Positions 1 to 6,785 of a stretch of 16,196 nt of DNA are shown in pieces. A program made the position numbers and the translations under genes. Source of the stretch: Bacteroidota bacterium (lineage in GTDB: Bacteria; Bacteroidota; Bacteroidia; UBA7662); contig VGFN01000019.1 in the NCBI GenBank assembly GCA_016868875.1, positions 1 to 16,196 of the forward strand. Direction: 5' to 3'. Below the pieces are notes generated by a model. That model saw only the letters and a list, made by a program, of their open reading frames with translations, ran no database searches and was not told where the DNA came from. The stretch's first letter is position 1. Each line of letters begins with the position of its first letter.

Positions 1-2
1 AT

Positions 3-1043
3 TCGTATCTCCCGGCGATGCTCGTCGGGGACCCGGATGTTTTACGCAAAGACGGTATCGTCTTGGGGTCAAGGATGGTGGGTTCCGTGGATTTCAAACC
101 CGGGGGTAAGCCCCTTAATCTTCACGAGATCTATGCCTACGGCAGGACCTTGACCCACGAAATGGGACATTACCTGGATCTCTACCATACCTGGGGTGAT
201 GGGGATTGTTCGGTCGATGATGATGTCGAAGATACCCCCAATTGCAGTGGGCAATTGTTCGGTTGTCCGACAACGGCCCCCGTGGATTGCCCACCAGCAC
301 CACCACGGATGATCGCCAATTACATGGATTATACCGATGATCGTTGCATGAATATTTTCACCTTGGGGCAAAAGGCAAGAATGCGGGCAAGCCTGACTTC
401 CATGTACCCTTGGAGAGCCTCTTTGGCTTCTCCATCAAATTTATTGGCGACAGGTTGTGCCGATAGCACGGTCCCCCGCGTCGGGACGTTGTTTCGTTGG
501 GCATCGGATACTCTCGTTCGTGTAAACGATACCTTGGGTCTTGAGGAATGGATCCGTGTTCTGGATGTCAACGGTTTGGGCAAAGACTCGGTAGGATTGA
601 TTCTGCAACCTGATGTTACAGATCGAGGGGGTCTAAAGGTCCTGACCTCGAACCCGCAGTCGGATGCCTTTGGTTATGTGCGCTTTCGTGCCCTGTCCGG
701 TCCTAGGCCGGCTTGGAACCGTATGCAGGCTACCCTTGCCAATCCTTCCGTTGGCGTGGGGCCTCCAAGTCCATTCTTGCTGCTCGATTGGTTCAGTCAA
801 GCGGAAACCTCCTTGTATCCCAATCCCTTCACGGATGCGCTGTACCTGCATTGGGAGGGCCGTGATTCCGTTTCTTTTCGATGGACACTCCTGGATATGA
901 CGGGTCGCAGTATCCAAGAAGGACAGTACCAAGGCCCTGCCTTCTGGTCACCGGATGTTCGCTGTTGGCAACCCCAAGCCTACCTGCTTCGTTTGGAATG
1001 GCCTAGCGGTGAGGTAGAGCATCGCCGGATGATTAAAAACTAA
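3..1043 (+). CDS. Secreted M43-family (pappalysin/cytophagalysin-like) zinc metalloprotease with T9SS sorting domain, 5'-truncated
   Basis: The reading frame is open to the left edge of the window. The ATG at 18 is an internal Met, so the N-terminus, signal peptide and probably part of the catalytic domain lie outside. Counting from that Met, the zinc site HEMGHYLDLYH (residues 47-57) fits HExxHxxxxxH, and a Met-turn motif NYMDYTDDRCMN follows at about 101-112; this pair is typical of the M43 family. Several Cys residues between them (64, 76, 83, 91, 110) suit an extracellular disulfide-rich protein. The last ~80 residues (from about SLYPNPFTDALYL to the C-terminal RRMIKN) look like a type A T9SS sorting domain, so export by T9SS with removal of the tail is expected. 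The substrate is unknown. Family and secretion route are confident; the physiological role is not visible. No neighbour appears co-transcribed. Confidence 0.93.
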   Translation, partial: SYLPAMLVGDPDVLRKDGIVLGSRMVGSVDFKPGGKPLNLHEIYAYGRTLTHEMGHYLDLYHTWGDGDCSVDDDVEDTPNCSGQLFGCPTTAPVDCPPAPPRMIANYMDYTDDRCMNIFTLGQKARMRASLTSMYPWRASLASPSNLLATGCADSTVPRVGTLFRWASDTLVRVNDTLGLEEWIRVLDVNGLGKDSVGLILQPDVTDRGGLKVLTSNPQSDAFGYVRFRALSGPRPAWNRMQATLANPSVGVGPPSPFLLLDWFSQAETSLYPNPFTDALYLHWEGRDSVSFRWTLLDMTGRSIQEGQYQGPAFWSPDVRCWQPQAYLLRLEWPSGEVEHRRMIKN

Positions 1044-1070
1044 TCAAGGGAGTATCTTCCAGCTTGATCA

Positions 1071-1098
1071 TAAAAAAAAGCCCGGACGAGCCGGGCTT
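1071..1098 (-). terminator. Intrinsic terminator for the yceI-like gene
   Basis: A perfect 8-bp stem, AAGCCCGG/CCGGGCTT around an ACGAG loop (1078-1098), is bordered on its left by a run of A (1072-1079). Read on the minus strand, this is a GC-rich hairpin followed by a U-tract, about 30 bases past the yceI stop: a standard rho-independent terminator. On the plus strand the hairpin is followed only by CTTGG, so it would be a weak terminator for the protease gene. Confidence 0.85.
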
Positions 1099-1127
1099 CT
1101 TGGATAAACAAAGGAAATGGGCTGGCC

Positions 1128-1781
1128 TTAATTGGCAGCTGCGCTCAATTTGATTTTCAGGTCCACGATGTCGTTGATGACCTTATCGCCAAGTGTCTTT
1201 AAGATGTTTTTGGAATTGTACACGATACCCCACTGGGTGCGGTCAATGCTGAGTGAGCATTCGGCAGTGCAATTGCCTTCGGCAAGGGCCACTTTGGCAG
1301 GGAAACTAACGCCTTTAGTCGCTCCTTTGAGGGTCAAATTCCCAGCAATGGTGTGGGTATTGCCCAAGGAATCCGGGGTAGCCAAAGCTGTCACGGTAGA
1401 AATCACAAATTTGGCTGTGGGGAATGAATCGGTCTGAAAAAAGTCACCGCTCATAAGGTGACCGGCGAGTTTGGCGTTTTGAGCGGAATCGATGATATCA
1501 AGGACCTTCAGACTTTTCATATCGATGGTGAATTCACCAGCCGAAATGGCATTGTTTTCGACAAAAAGCTGACCTTCGCTGACGGTGAAGGTGCCGTTGT
1601 GCTTGCCCGCTGGCTTGGAACCTGTCCATTCTACGATACCTGAAGCGACAGCTAAAGTGTCTGCGCCTTGACCGGCTTGGCCTTCTGCCATGGGGTTGGT
1701 GGTCTCGGAGGCGTTGTTGTTGCAGGCGCTAAGACCCAGGGTTAGGGCTCCGGCGGCGATGAGGATGAAGTTTTTGATCAT
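1128..1781 (-). CDS. YceI-like family lipoprotein
   Basis: A 217-residue protein. The N-terminus (MIKNFILIAAGALTLGLSAC) is a lipoprotein signal peptide with Cys20 as the lipidation site, followed by an Asn/Ser/Thr-rich linker to about residue 42. The rest matches the YceI fold (a lipocalin-like beta-barrel that binds isoprenoid-like ligands in characterised relatives): the segment around LAGHLMSGDFFQTDSFPTAK and a later SIDRTQWGIVYNSKN are typical. It is therefore expected to be anchored to a periplasmic-side membrane leaflet or to the outer membrane. The gene is monocistronic, with its own terminator and a divergent Nudix gene upstream. The ligand and role are not determined; polyprenyl binding is only a family-level expectation. 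The start is clear because the signal peptide begins at the ATG. Confidence 0.92.
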   Translation of the reverse strand: MIKNFILIAAGALTLGLSACNNNASETTNPMAEGQAGQGADTLAVASGIVEWTGSKPAGKHNGTFTVSEGQLFVENNAISAGEFTIDMKSLKVLDIIDSAQNAKLAGHLMSGDFFQTDSFPTAKFVISTVTALATPDSLGNTHTIAGNLTLKGATKGVSFPAKVALAEGNCTAECSLSIDRTQWGIVYNSKNILKTLGDKVINDIVDLKIKLSAAAN

Positions 1782-1820
1782 GTTGGATTAGTTTAAGGCT
1801 GGTTTAATTTTTTCGAAACG

Positions 1821-1828
1821 TAAAAGTA
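1821..1828 (-). promoter_or_regulatory. Possible -7 element for the yceI-like gene
   Basis: On the minus strand this reads TACTTTTA, one mismatch from the Bacteroidota -7 consensus TAnnTTTG. It lies 39 bases before the yceI ATG, giving a leader of roughly 30-35 bases. No clear -33 TTTG is seen, so this is a weak call. Confidence 0.3.
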
Positions 1829-1851
1829 GAGATTTTGTTTAGGGTGAATAA

Positions 1852-1870
1852 TGCTCGAGCAAGAATTCTT
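1852..1870. promoter_or_regulatory. Two adjacent 10-base palindromes between divergent genes
   Basis: TGCTCGAGCA (1852-1861) and AAGAATTCTT (1861-1870) share one base and sit in the 173-base space between yceI and the Nudix gene, the longest non-coding stretch of the window. Apart from these and the weak -7 boxes nothing else was recognised there. Confidence 0.25.
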
Positions 1871-1943
1871 TCTAAATTTTTCATCGATAAAGGATGCGGT
1901 AAATCCCAAAAATGATCCCATACTGTTCCTAATTTCGGAAAAT

Positions 1944-1951
1944 TAAACTTG
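1944..1951 (+). promoter_or_regulatory. Possible -7 element abutting the Nudix start codon
   Basis: TAAACTTG differs from TAnnTTTG at one position and ends 3 bases before the ATG at 1955. If used, transcription would start at or beside the start codon and give a leaderless mRNA. No -33 element is evident. Support comes mainly from the same arrangement at guaA (9358-9365). Confidence 0.35.
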
Positions 1952-1954
1952 GTG

Positions 1955-2515
1955 ATGTACCCCCTCAAGGACGGAAAGAACTCTTGGCAAACGCAGGATG
2001 CCCACGAAATATATCGCAATCCTTGGATTGCCTTGACGGAGTACAAGGTTCTTCGCCCGGATGGACAGCCGGGGATCTACGGGGTCGTGGCCTTCGCTAA
2101 CCAAGCCATCGGAATCGTGGCGGTGGATGCTGAAGGGCGAATTGCTTTGGTGGGGCAATGGCGTTACCCGTTGGGCGCTTATTCCTGGGAAATTCCGGAA
2201 GGTGGCGGCCCTGTGGGTACGGATCCCTTGGAGGCTGCCCGCCGGGAACTCCAAGAAGAAACCGGACTGCAAGCGGAATCCTGGGAACCGTTGTTGCGAA
2301 TGCACCTTTCGAATTCGGTAACGGACGAAGAGGCCCTTATTTATGTAGCAAGGGGCCTCGCTCAGGGCCAGGCCCAGCCCGAAGGTACCGAAGACCTTAG
2401 CATCGCATGGGTTACCTTGGAGGAGGCGCTGGAGCTTATCCAAGAGGGTCGCATAACCGATGCTATGAGCGTTGCTGCATTGCAGGCTTGGGCCCTACGA
2501 CTTTTACGTAAATAA
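1955..2515 (+). CDS. Nudix hydrolase, ADP-ribose pyrophosphatase type
   Basis: A 186-residue cytoplasmic Nudix enzyme, probably hydrolysing ADP-ribose or a similar nucleoside-diphosphate sugar to AMP and a sugar phosphate. The Nudix box spans residues 83-105 and contains RRELQEETGL; the metal-binding glutamates E98, E101 and E102 are present. The first Glu of the classical GX5E pattern is replaced by Thr89. The upstream QWRYPLGAYSWEIPEGG is typical of the ADP-ribose/GDP-mannose pyrophosphatase branch. TTG (1949) and GTG (1952) are in-frame alternative starts, but ATG 1955 is preferred; the others fall in or next to a likely -7 promoter box. The gene is followed after 6 bases by the alkaline phosphatase gene, so the two are probably co-transcribed. 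The exact substrate is not readable from the sequence. Confidence 0.88.
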   Translation: MYPLKDGKNSWQTQDAHEIYRNPWIALTEYKVLRPDGQPGIYGVVAFANQAIGIVAVDAEGRIALVGQWRYPLGAYSWEIPEGGGPVGTDPLEAARRELQEETGLQAESWEPLLRMHLSNSVTDEEALIYVARGLAQGQAQPEGTEDLSIAWVTLEEALELIQEGRITDAMSVAALQAWALRLLRK

Positions 2516-2521
2516 TCCATC

Positions 2522-3661
2522 ATGAAACCCAACCACTGGATTTTGACCAAATGCTTTCTCTCGATGAATGCCCTGCTCTGGGGATGGGGCGTGGAGGCAC
2601 AGGGGACAGGGAAGCCTCGTAACATTATCATGATTATAGGGGACGGGATGGGGCATACCCAAGTTTCGGCGGCGTATTTGCACCAAACCCAAGGATCAGG
2701 GGATGGTTCCTGGAACATGGGGCGTTTCACCCATTTCGGTTACTCGGTCACCACCTCATCGGATGCCTTGATCACCGATTCCGGAGCAGGCGCAACGGCC
2801 TTGAGCACCGGACGCAAAACCTACAACGGTGCCGTAGGCGTGGGTCCAGACTCCTTGCCCTTGCAGACCATTCTGGAGAAAGCAGGGGCCACGGGACGGC
2901 GAACGGGCATGCTGGTCACTTGCGAAGTCACCCATGCCACCCCCGCATCGTACGCTGCGCATCGCATCGACCGGGATCTCTACGAGGACATCGCCTTGGA
3001 TTTGAGTCTTGCCCCCTTGGACTGGTTGGTGGGTGGAGGCCGGAATCATTTTGTGGCTAGGCAGGACCAACGAAACCTGCTGGAAGAGATGCGCAAGGCA
3101 AGGGGCTTCAAAGTCATGGACCGATCGGAGGATCTGCTCAAGGCACCTCGGTCTTCTGCTATACAGCCTGTGGTGGCCCTGATATGGGATGGACCAGCAC
3201 CGCGAATCAGCGAAGGCAGGGACCCTGGCCTTATGGCGGCCCTCACCGCTCGAGCTTGCCGTGACTTGGACCGTCCCGCGCCCATTGCAACCAAGGATTC
3301 TGGCTTCTTCCTGATGATTGAGGGTTCGCAAATTGACTGGGGCGGTCATGCCAACGACGGGGACTATGTGCTGACCGAGACCTTGGATCTGGACCGGGTA
3401 GTCGGCGCTGCTCTGGACTTTGCTCGCCAAGACGGCAACACGCTGGTGGTATTGACTGCCGATCATGAGACCGGGGGAATGGCCATCAACAGCGGTGCAC
3501 GGGATGCCCAAAGCATGGGTTTGGCCTTTACGACCAAGAAGCATACGGCAGCCTTGGTTCCGGTGATGGCCTACGGCCCTGGCGCTGAAGGGCTAAGCGC
3601 CATGATGGACAATACGGAAATTTACCGTCGTCTATGCAGCCTCTGGTCCCTGGAACCCTAG
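2522..3661 (+). CDS. Alkaline phosphatase (PhoA family), secreted
   Basis: A 379-residue phosphomonoesterase of the alkaline phosphatase superfamily. A signal peptide-like N-terminus (residues 1 to ~27, ending VEAQ) points to the periplasm or outside. All metal and catalytic motifs are visible: IGDGMG with Asp41; TDSGAGAT with the phosphorylated nucleophile Ser87; VTHATPASYAAHR (136-148); EGSQIDWGGHAND with Glu267, Asp272 and His276; TADHETGG with Asp314 and His315; and KKHTAA with His341. It is shorter than E. coli PhoA (471 residues) but the core looks complete. The start lies 6 bases after the Nudix stop, consistent with an operon. The TAG stop is inside a 21-base in-frame tandem duplication (3649-3690); the second copy has CAG at the stop position, so the C-terminus may have been set by a single substitution. 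No Pho-box-like site was recognised. Confidence 0.92.
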   Translation: MKPNHWILTKCFLSMNALLWGWGVEAQGTGKPRNIIMIIGDGMGHTQVSAAYLHQTQGSGDGSWNMGRFTHFGYSVTTSSDALITDSGAGATALSTGRKTYNGAVGVGPDSLPLQTILEKAGATGRRTGMLVTCEVTHATPASYAAHRIDRDLYEDIALDLSLAPLDWLVGGGRNHFVARQDQRNLLEEMRKARGFKVMDRSEDLLKAPRSSAIQPVVALIWDGPAPRISEGRDPGLMAALTARACRDLDRPAPIATKDSGFFLMIEGSQIDWGGHANDGDYVLTETLDLDRVVGAALDFARQDGNTLVVLTADHETGGMAINSGARDAQSMGLAFTTKKHTAALVPVMAYGPGAEGLSAMMDNTEIYRRLCSLWSLEP

Positions 3662-3710
3662 GGATGTTCCCTGGAACCCCAGGGATGTTCTCCTATAGCC
3701 CTATGGAGAA
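3647..3710. terminator. Cluster of three hairpins between convergent genes, possible bidirectional terminator
   Basis: Hairpin A (3647-3664) pairs TCCCTGG with CTAGGGA (one G-T). Hairpin B (3668-3685) pairs TCCCTGG with CCAGGGA, 7 bp with loop AACC. Hairpin C (3688-3710) pairs TTCTCC+ATA with TAT+GGAGAA around a GCCC loop with one bulged T, and includes the stop codon of the minus-strand gene. No U-tract follows in either direction, so classic rho-independent termination is uncertain; mRNA 3'-end protection is an alternative. Confidence 0.4.
3649..3690 (+). repeat. Tandem 21-base direct repeat across the phosphatase stop codon
   Basis: Two adjacent 21-base copies (3649-3669 and 3670-3690) differ at one base: TAG at 3659-3661 versus CAG at 3680-3682. 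In the frame of the phosphatase each copy would encode an SLEPQGC-like heptapeptide; the first is cut by the TAG. After the second copy the frame stays open to a TAA at 3713-3715, 17 sense codons beyond the TAG. Confidence 0.85.
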
Positions 3711-4549
3711 GGTAACAAGGTTTCGCGGGGTTGATCCGCAACGATCACCCCCTTATCGTTGCGCCTGAGGTTGGTTATGGCGTATTGGGGGTCATGCTCA
3801 AAGAACAGGGACCAATTTTCACGCAGGGCTTGTTCAAGGATCTCGGCTTTTTCGCTAAGGGTCTGCAAAGGCCTCACATCGTAGGCCATCACCCAAGGCA
3901 GGGGCAGATGAGCGACGGAGGGCAAAAGATCAGCGCAATACAACATCGATCGCCCTCCCCAATCCAGGATAGGGAGCATCATCCCTTCGGTATGACCGTA
4001 AACATGAAGGCAGGGTAATCCTGCGGCGTTTTGGCCGTCGGCAACTTCTTGCAATTGCCCCGACTGCATCAACGGTTCGATATTCTCGCGCAGAAAGGAG
4101 GCTTTTTCACGGGCATTCGGATGGGGGTACGACCATTGCAATTGCCTGCCGGAGACCCAATAGGTTGCTTCTGGAAAAACGACCCGAATTTCCTCCCCTG
4201 AACCAACGCGTTCTGTTGCCCCGCCGCAGTGATCAAAGTGCAGATGGGTCAGCAGGACATCGGTGATTTGATCGCTACGCCAACCTGCCCCTTGGACGGC
4301 ATCGACGATGGAAACTTGTTCCGTTGGGCCATAATGGGCCCTAAATTTGGAGTTTTGCTTATTTCCTAATCCGCAATCAATTACAATTTTACGATCATTT
4401 ACTTCAACCAATAAACAGCGCATCGCCCAGGTGCACAGGTTATGGGCATCCGGGGGATTCGCTTGAGCCCATAGGCTCTGCGGAACCACGCCGAACATAG
4501 CTCCACCGTCCAACTTAAAAAAACCAGTTTGTAAAGTTTGCAGTTTCAT
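3701..4549 (-). CDS. Metallo-beta-lactamase-fold hydrolase
   Basis: A 282-residue protein with no signal peptide, probably cytoplasmic. The dinuclear zinc site is complete: THLHFDHCGG supplies His102, His104, Asp106 and His107; GHTEGM supplies His186; YCADLLP supplies Asp207; FEHDP supplies His252. Order and spacing resemble lactonase-like (AttM/AiiA-type) or generic MBL-fold hydrolases rather than RNase Z or glyoxalase II. The substrate cannot be assigned. Its 3' end meets the alkaline phosphatase gene convergently across a hairpin cluster. It is divergent from mpl, with only 58 bases between starts. On the minus strand the sequence just before the ATG is GACTTTTC, which only loosely resembles a -7 box. 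Confidence 0.88.
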   Translation of the reverse strand: MKLQTLQTGFFKLDGGAMFGVVPQSLWAQANPPDAHNLCTWAMRCLLVEVNDRKIVIDCGLGNKQNSKFRAHYGPTEQVSIVDAVQGAGWRSDQITDVLLTHLHFDHCGGATERVGSGEEIRVVFPEATYWVSGRQLQWSYPHPNAREKASFLRENIEPLMQSGQLQEVADGQNAAGLPCLHVYGHTEGMMLPILDWGGRSMLYCADLLPSVAHLPLPWVMAYDVRPLQTLSEKAEILEQALRENWSLFFEHDPQYAITNLRRNDKGVIVADQPRETLLPSP

Positions 4550-4593
4550 GGAAAAGTCGCCTTGTTTTCAAAAGACCCCCGCCAAGGATTTCG

Positions 4594-4601
4594 TACTTTT
4601 G
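4594..4601 (+). promoter_or_regulatory. -7 promoter element for the mpl operon
   Basis: TACTTTTG matches the Bacteroidota -7 consensus TAnnTTTG exactly and ends 6 bases before the mpl ATG at 4608. The expected start of transcription falls at or within a few bases of the start codon. No convincing TTTG is present about 20 bases upstream. Confidence 0.5.
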
Positions 4602-4607
4602 TAGGCT

Positions 4608-5975
4608 ATGTCAAAGTTAAAGCCTGGAGATAAGATTCATTTGATTGCCATCGGGGGCGCAGTCATGCACAACCTGGCCTTGGATCTGCAAGTTGCAGGC
4701 TACTATATCACAGGCTCAGATGATCGGATTGATGAGCCGGCCAGGGGTCGATTGGATGTGGCGGGGCTGATGCCCGACCGCCTTGGATGGGAGCCGTCCA
4801 GAATCACCGAGGATTTGGGTCTGGTCGTCCTTGGAATGCACGCGCGTTCCGACAATCCTGAATTGCTCAAAGCGTTGGACCTTGGTTTAACCATCTACTC
4901 TTTTCCGGAATTAGTCGGCGAATTGACGGCCAATCAACAACGGCTTGTGGTGTCGGGCTCCCATGGTAAAACCACCATTACCTCCATGGTGATGCATGTT
5001 TTGCGTTTCCATCGACGGCCTTTTGATTACCTCGTGGGTTCGGCCATGCCCGGTTACGAACGCATGGTCCAGCTCGGTACGGCTGCTCCCGCGGTAGTCC
5101 TTGAAGGCGACGAGTACCTGAGCTCACCCTTGGATCCTCGTCCCAAAATGATGCATTATCAACCCCACGGCACCGTCATCACCGGGATTGCCTGGGATCA
5201 TATCAATGTCTTTCCTTCCAAAGCCTCCTACGAAAAGGTTTTCGCCGACTATATCGCAGGCCTTCGACCGGGTTCAACTTTAATTTATTTTGAAGAAGAC
5301 CCCGCATTGGTTAACTTAGTTCAATCCTACGGCGGGCATTTGGATTGCAAGCCTTACAAGGCAGCACCTTATGTGGTGGAAGATGGCTACACATTTCTCA
5401 AGACGAGTTTAGGTAAAATCCCCTTGCAAGTCTTTGGCAAACACAATATGCACAATATCGCCGCCGCCAGGCAGCTCACCGCCATGGCCGGTATCGAAAA
5501 GGTGGATTTTTACCAAGCGATTGCTTCTTTTCCGGGAGCATCCAGGCGATTGGAACGGATGACCACCGGTTCCGGTCAGACGGTCATCCGGGATTTTGCG
5601 CATTCACCTTCCAAGGTATCGGCTTCGGTGCAGGCGGTCCACGAACAATTCGGGGCTGACTTTACCGCAGTCCTGGAATTGCACAGTTTCTCGAGTTTGA
5701 ATCCGGACTTTATCCCGGAATACCAAGGAACGATGAATGTCCCTGCAGTGGCTGCGGTGTATTGTTCCGGAGAAGTGGCCCAACGTAAACAAGGGAGGAG
5801 TCTCGATGCCGACTTTCTGGTGAAAGCCTTCGGACGCAAGGATCTCAAGGTCTTCGACGACCTCCAGGCCCTGCAAGATTGGGTTCGTATCCAATCAGCG
5901 TATCGGCCCCTGTTGATGATGAGTTCAGGTTCATGGTCTTCATGGCCTTGGGAAAAGGAAATTAGCGAATGGTAA
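4608..5975 (+). CDS. mpl: UDP-N-acetylmuramate--L-alanyl-gamma-D-glutamyl-meso-diaminopimelate ligase (Mpl)
   Basis: A 455-residue Mur-ligase family enzyme that joins recycled murein tripeptide to UDP-MurNAc in the cytoplasm, feeding peptidoglycan fragments back into wall synthesis. The N-terminal domain has HLIAIGGAVMHNLA and a GSDDRI turn. The ATP-binding loop is SGSHGKTT (116-123). EGDEY (166-170), DHIN (197-200), GKHNMHN (277-283) and DFAHSPSK (329-336) follow in the normal Mur order; DFAHSP is typical of Mpl rather than MurC. Length matches the family. The start is well placed just after a perfect -7 box. The end overlaps the exonuclease gene by 7 bases, so the two are translationally linked. 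Lipid II synthesis itself (MurC-F) is not encoded in the window. Confidence 0.95.
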   Translation: MSKLKPGDKIHLIAIGGAVMHNLALDLQVAGYYITGSDDRIDEPARGRLDVAGLMPDRLGWEPSRITEDLGLVVLGMHARSDNPELLKALDLGLTIYSFPELVGELTANQQRLVVSGSHGKTTITSMVMHVLRFHRRPFDYLVGSAMPGYERMVQLGTAAPAVVLEGDEYLSSPLDPRPKMMHYQPHGTVITGIAWDHINVFPSKASYEKVFADYIAGLRPGSTLIYFEEDPALVNLVQSYGGHLDCKPYKAAPYVVEDGYTFLKTSLGKIPLQVFGKHNMHNIAAARQLTAMAGIEKVDFYQAIASFPGASRRLERMTTGSGQTVIRDFAHSPSKVSASVQAVHEQFGADFTAVLELHSFSSLNPDFIPEYQGTMNVPAVAAVYCSGEVAQRKQGRSLDADFLVKAFGRKDLKVFDDLQALQDWVRIQSAYRPLLMMSSGSWSSWPWEKEISEW

Positions 5976-6775
5976 ACTTGGATTTAGGGCGATTAACCCT
6001 CAGCAGGCCCCTGCTGTTTTTTGATTTGGAAACGACCGGTTTGAATATCGGTCAAGATCGCATCGTTGAATTTGCGGGGGTCAAAGTCCATCCGGAAGGT
6101 ACCGTGGAAGAATTGGAGCAAAGGCTGCAACCTGGTATCCCCATCCCCGAGGAGGTTTCCAAAATTCATGGCATCTACGATGCGGATGTTGTTGACATGC
6201 CCACGCTTGAGGAATTTGCACCTCAATTGATTCGTTTTTTTGATCAGGCCGATTTGGCAGGGTATAATTCCGCGTATTTCGATTTACCCTTCTTGATGGA
6301 CGAAATGTTGCGCATCGATATGGATCTGGATATTTCCAATGCCCGTATGGTGGATGTTCAGGCGATTTTTCACAAGAAAGAACCCCGTGATTTGAAGGCT
6401 GCATTGCGTTTTTATTGCGGGGAGGAATTGGTGAATGCGCATTCGGCCGCCGCCGATGCCCGGGCCACCTGCATGATCCTGTTGCAACAGCTCAACCGCT
6501 ACGAGGACCTGCAAGGCAACGTGGATTTCCTGCATCGTTTCACTTCTCGTAACAACAAATCGGTGGATTTGGCAGGGCGCATCGTTCGCAACGACAAGGG
6601 GGTGGAACTCTTCGCTTTCGGCAAATACAAAGGTCAATCGGTGTCCGAGGTCTTTGCCCGCGATCCTTCCTATTATACTTGGATGATGTCCGGGGATTTT
6701 CCAAGGCATACCAAGAAAGTCATCACCGGCATTCGCCTGCGCGCAATGAACACCGACAAAGGATCTAAGGCGTAG
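5969..6775 (+). CDS. DEDDh-type 3'-5' exonuclease with C-terminal DUF3820-like module
   Basis: A 268-residue protein. Residues ~14-175 are a DnaQ-like exonuclease with all five DEDDh residues visible: Asp19 and Glu21 in FDLETTG, Asp105 in NSAYFDLPFL, His158 in NAHSAAADA and Asp163. The part from about 212 onward (ELFAFGKYKGQSVSEVFARD, then YYTWMMSGDFPRHTK) resembles the small module attached to some exonucleases and annotated as DUF3820-like. It probably removes nucleotides from DNA 3' ends in repair or proofreading; it could instead act on RNA. The stand-alone form, not fused to a polymerase, leaves the partner open. It is the middle gene of an operon: it overlaps mpl by 7 bases and lies 10 bases before mtaB. 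Confidence 0.9.
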   Translation: MVNLDLGRLTLSRPLLFFDLETTGLNIGQDRIVEFAGVKVHPEGTVEELEQRLQPGIPIPEEVSKIHGIYDADVVDMPTLEEFAPQLIRFFDQADLAGYNSAYFDLPFLMDEMLRIDMDLDISNARMVDVQAIFHKKEPRDLKAALRFYCGEELVNAHSAAADARATCMILLQQLNRYEDLQGNVDFLHRFTSRNNKSVDLAGRIVRNDKGVELFAFGKYKGQSVSEVFARDPSYYTWMMSGDFPRHTKKVITGIRLRAMNTDKGSKA

Positions 6776-6785
6776 AGGAATATCC

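Noticed and set aside
2756..3544. 262-codon open frame on the minus strand
   Set aside because: It is the complement of the alkaline phosphatase gene, has no recognisable motif, and the plus-strand protein has every catalytic residue.
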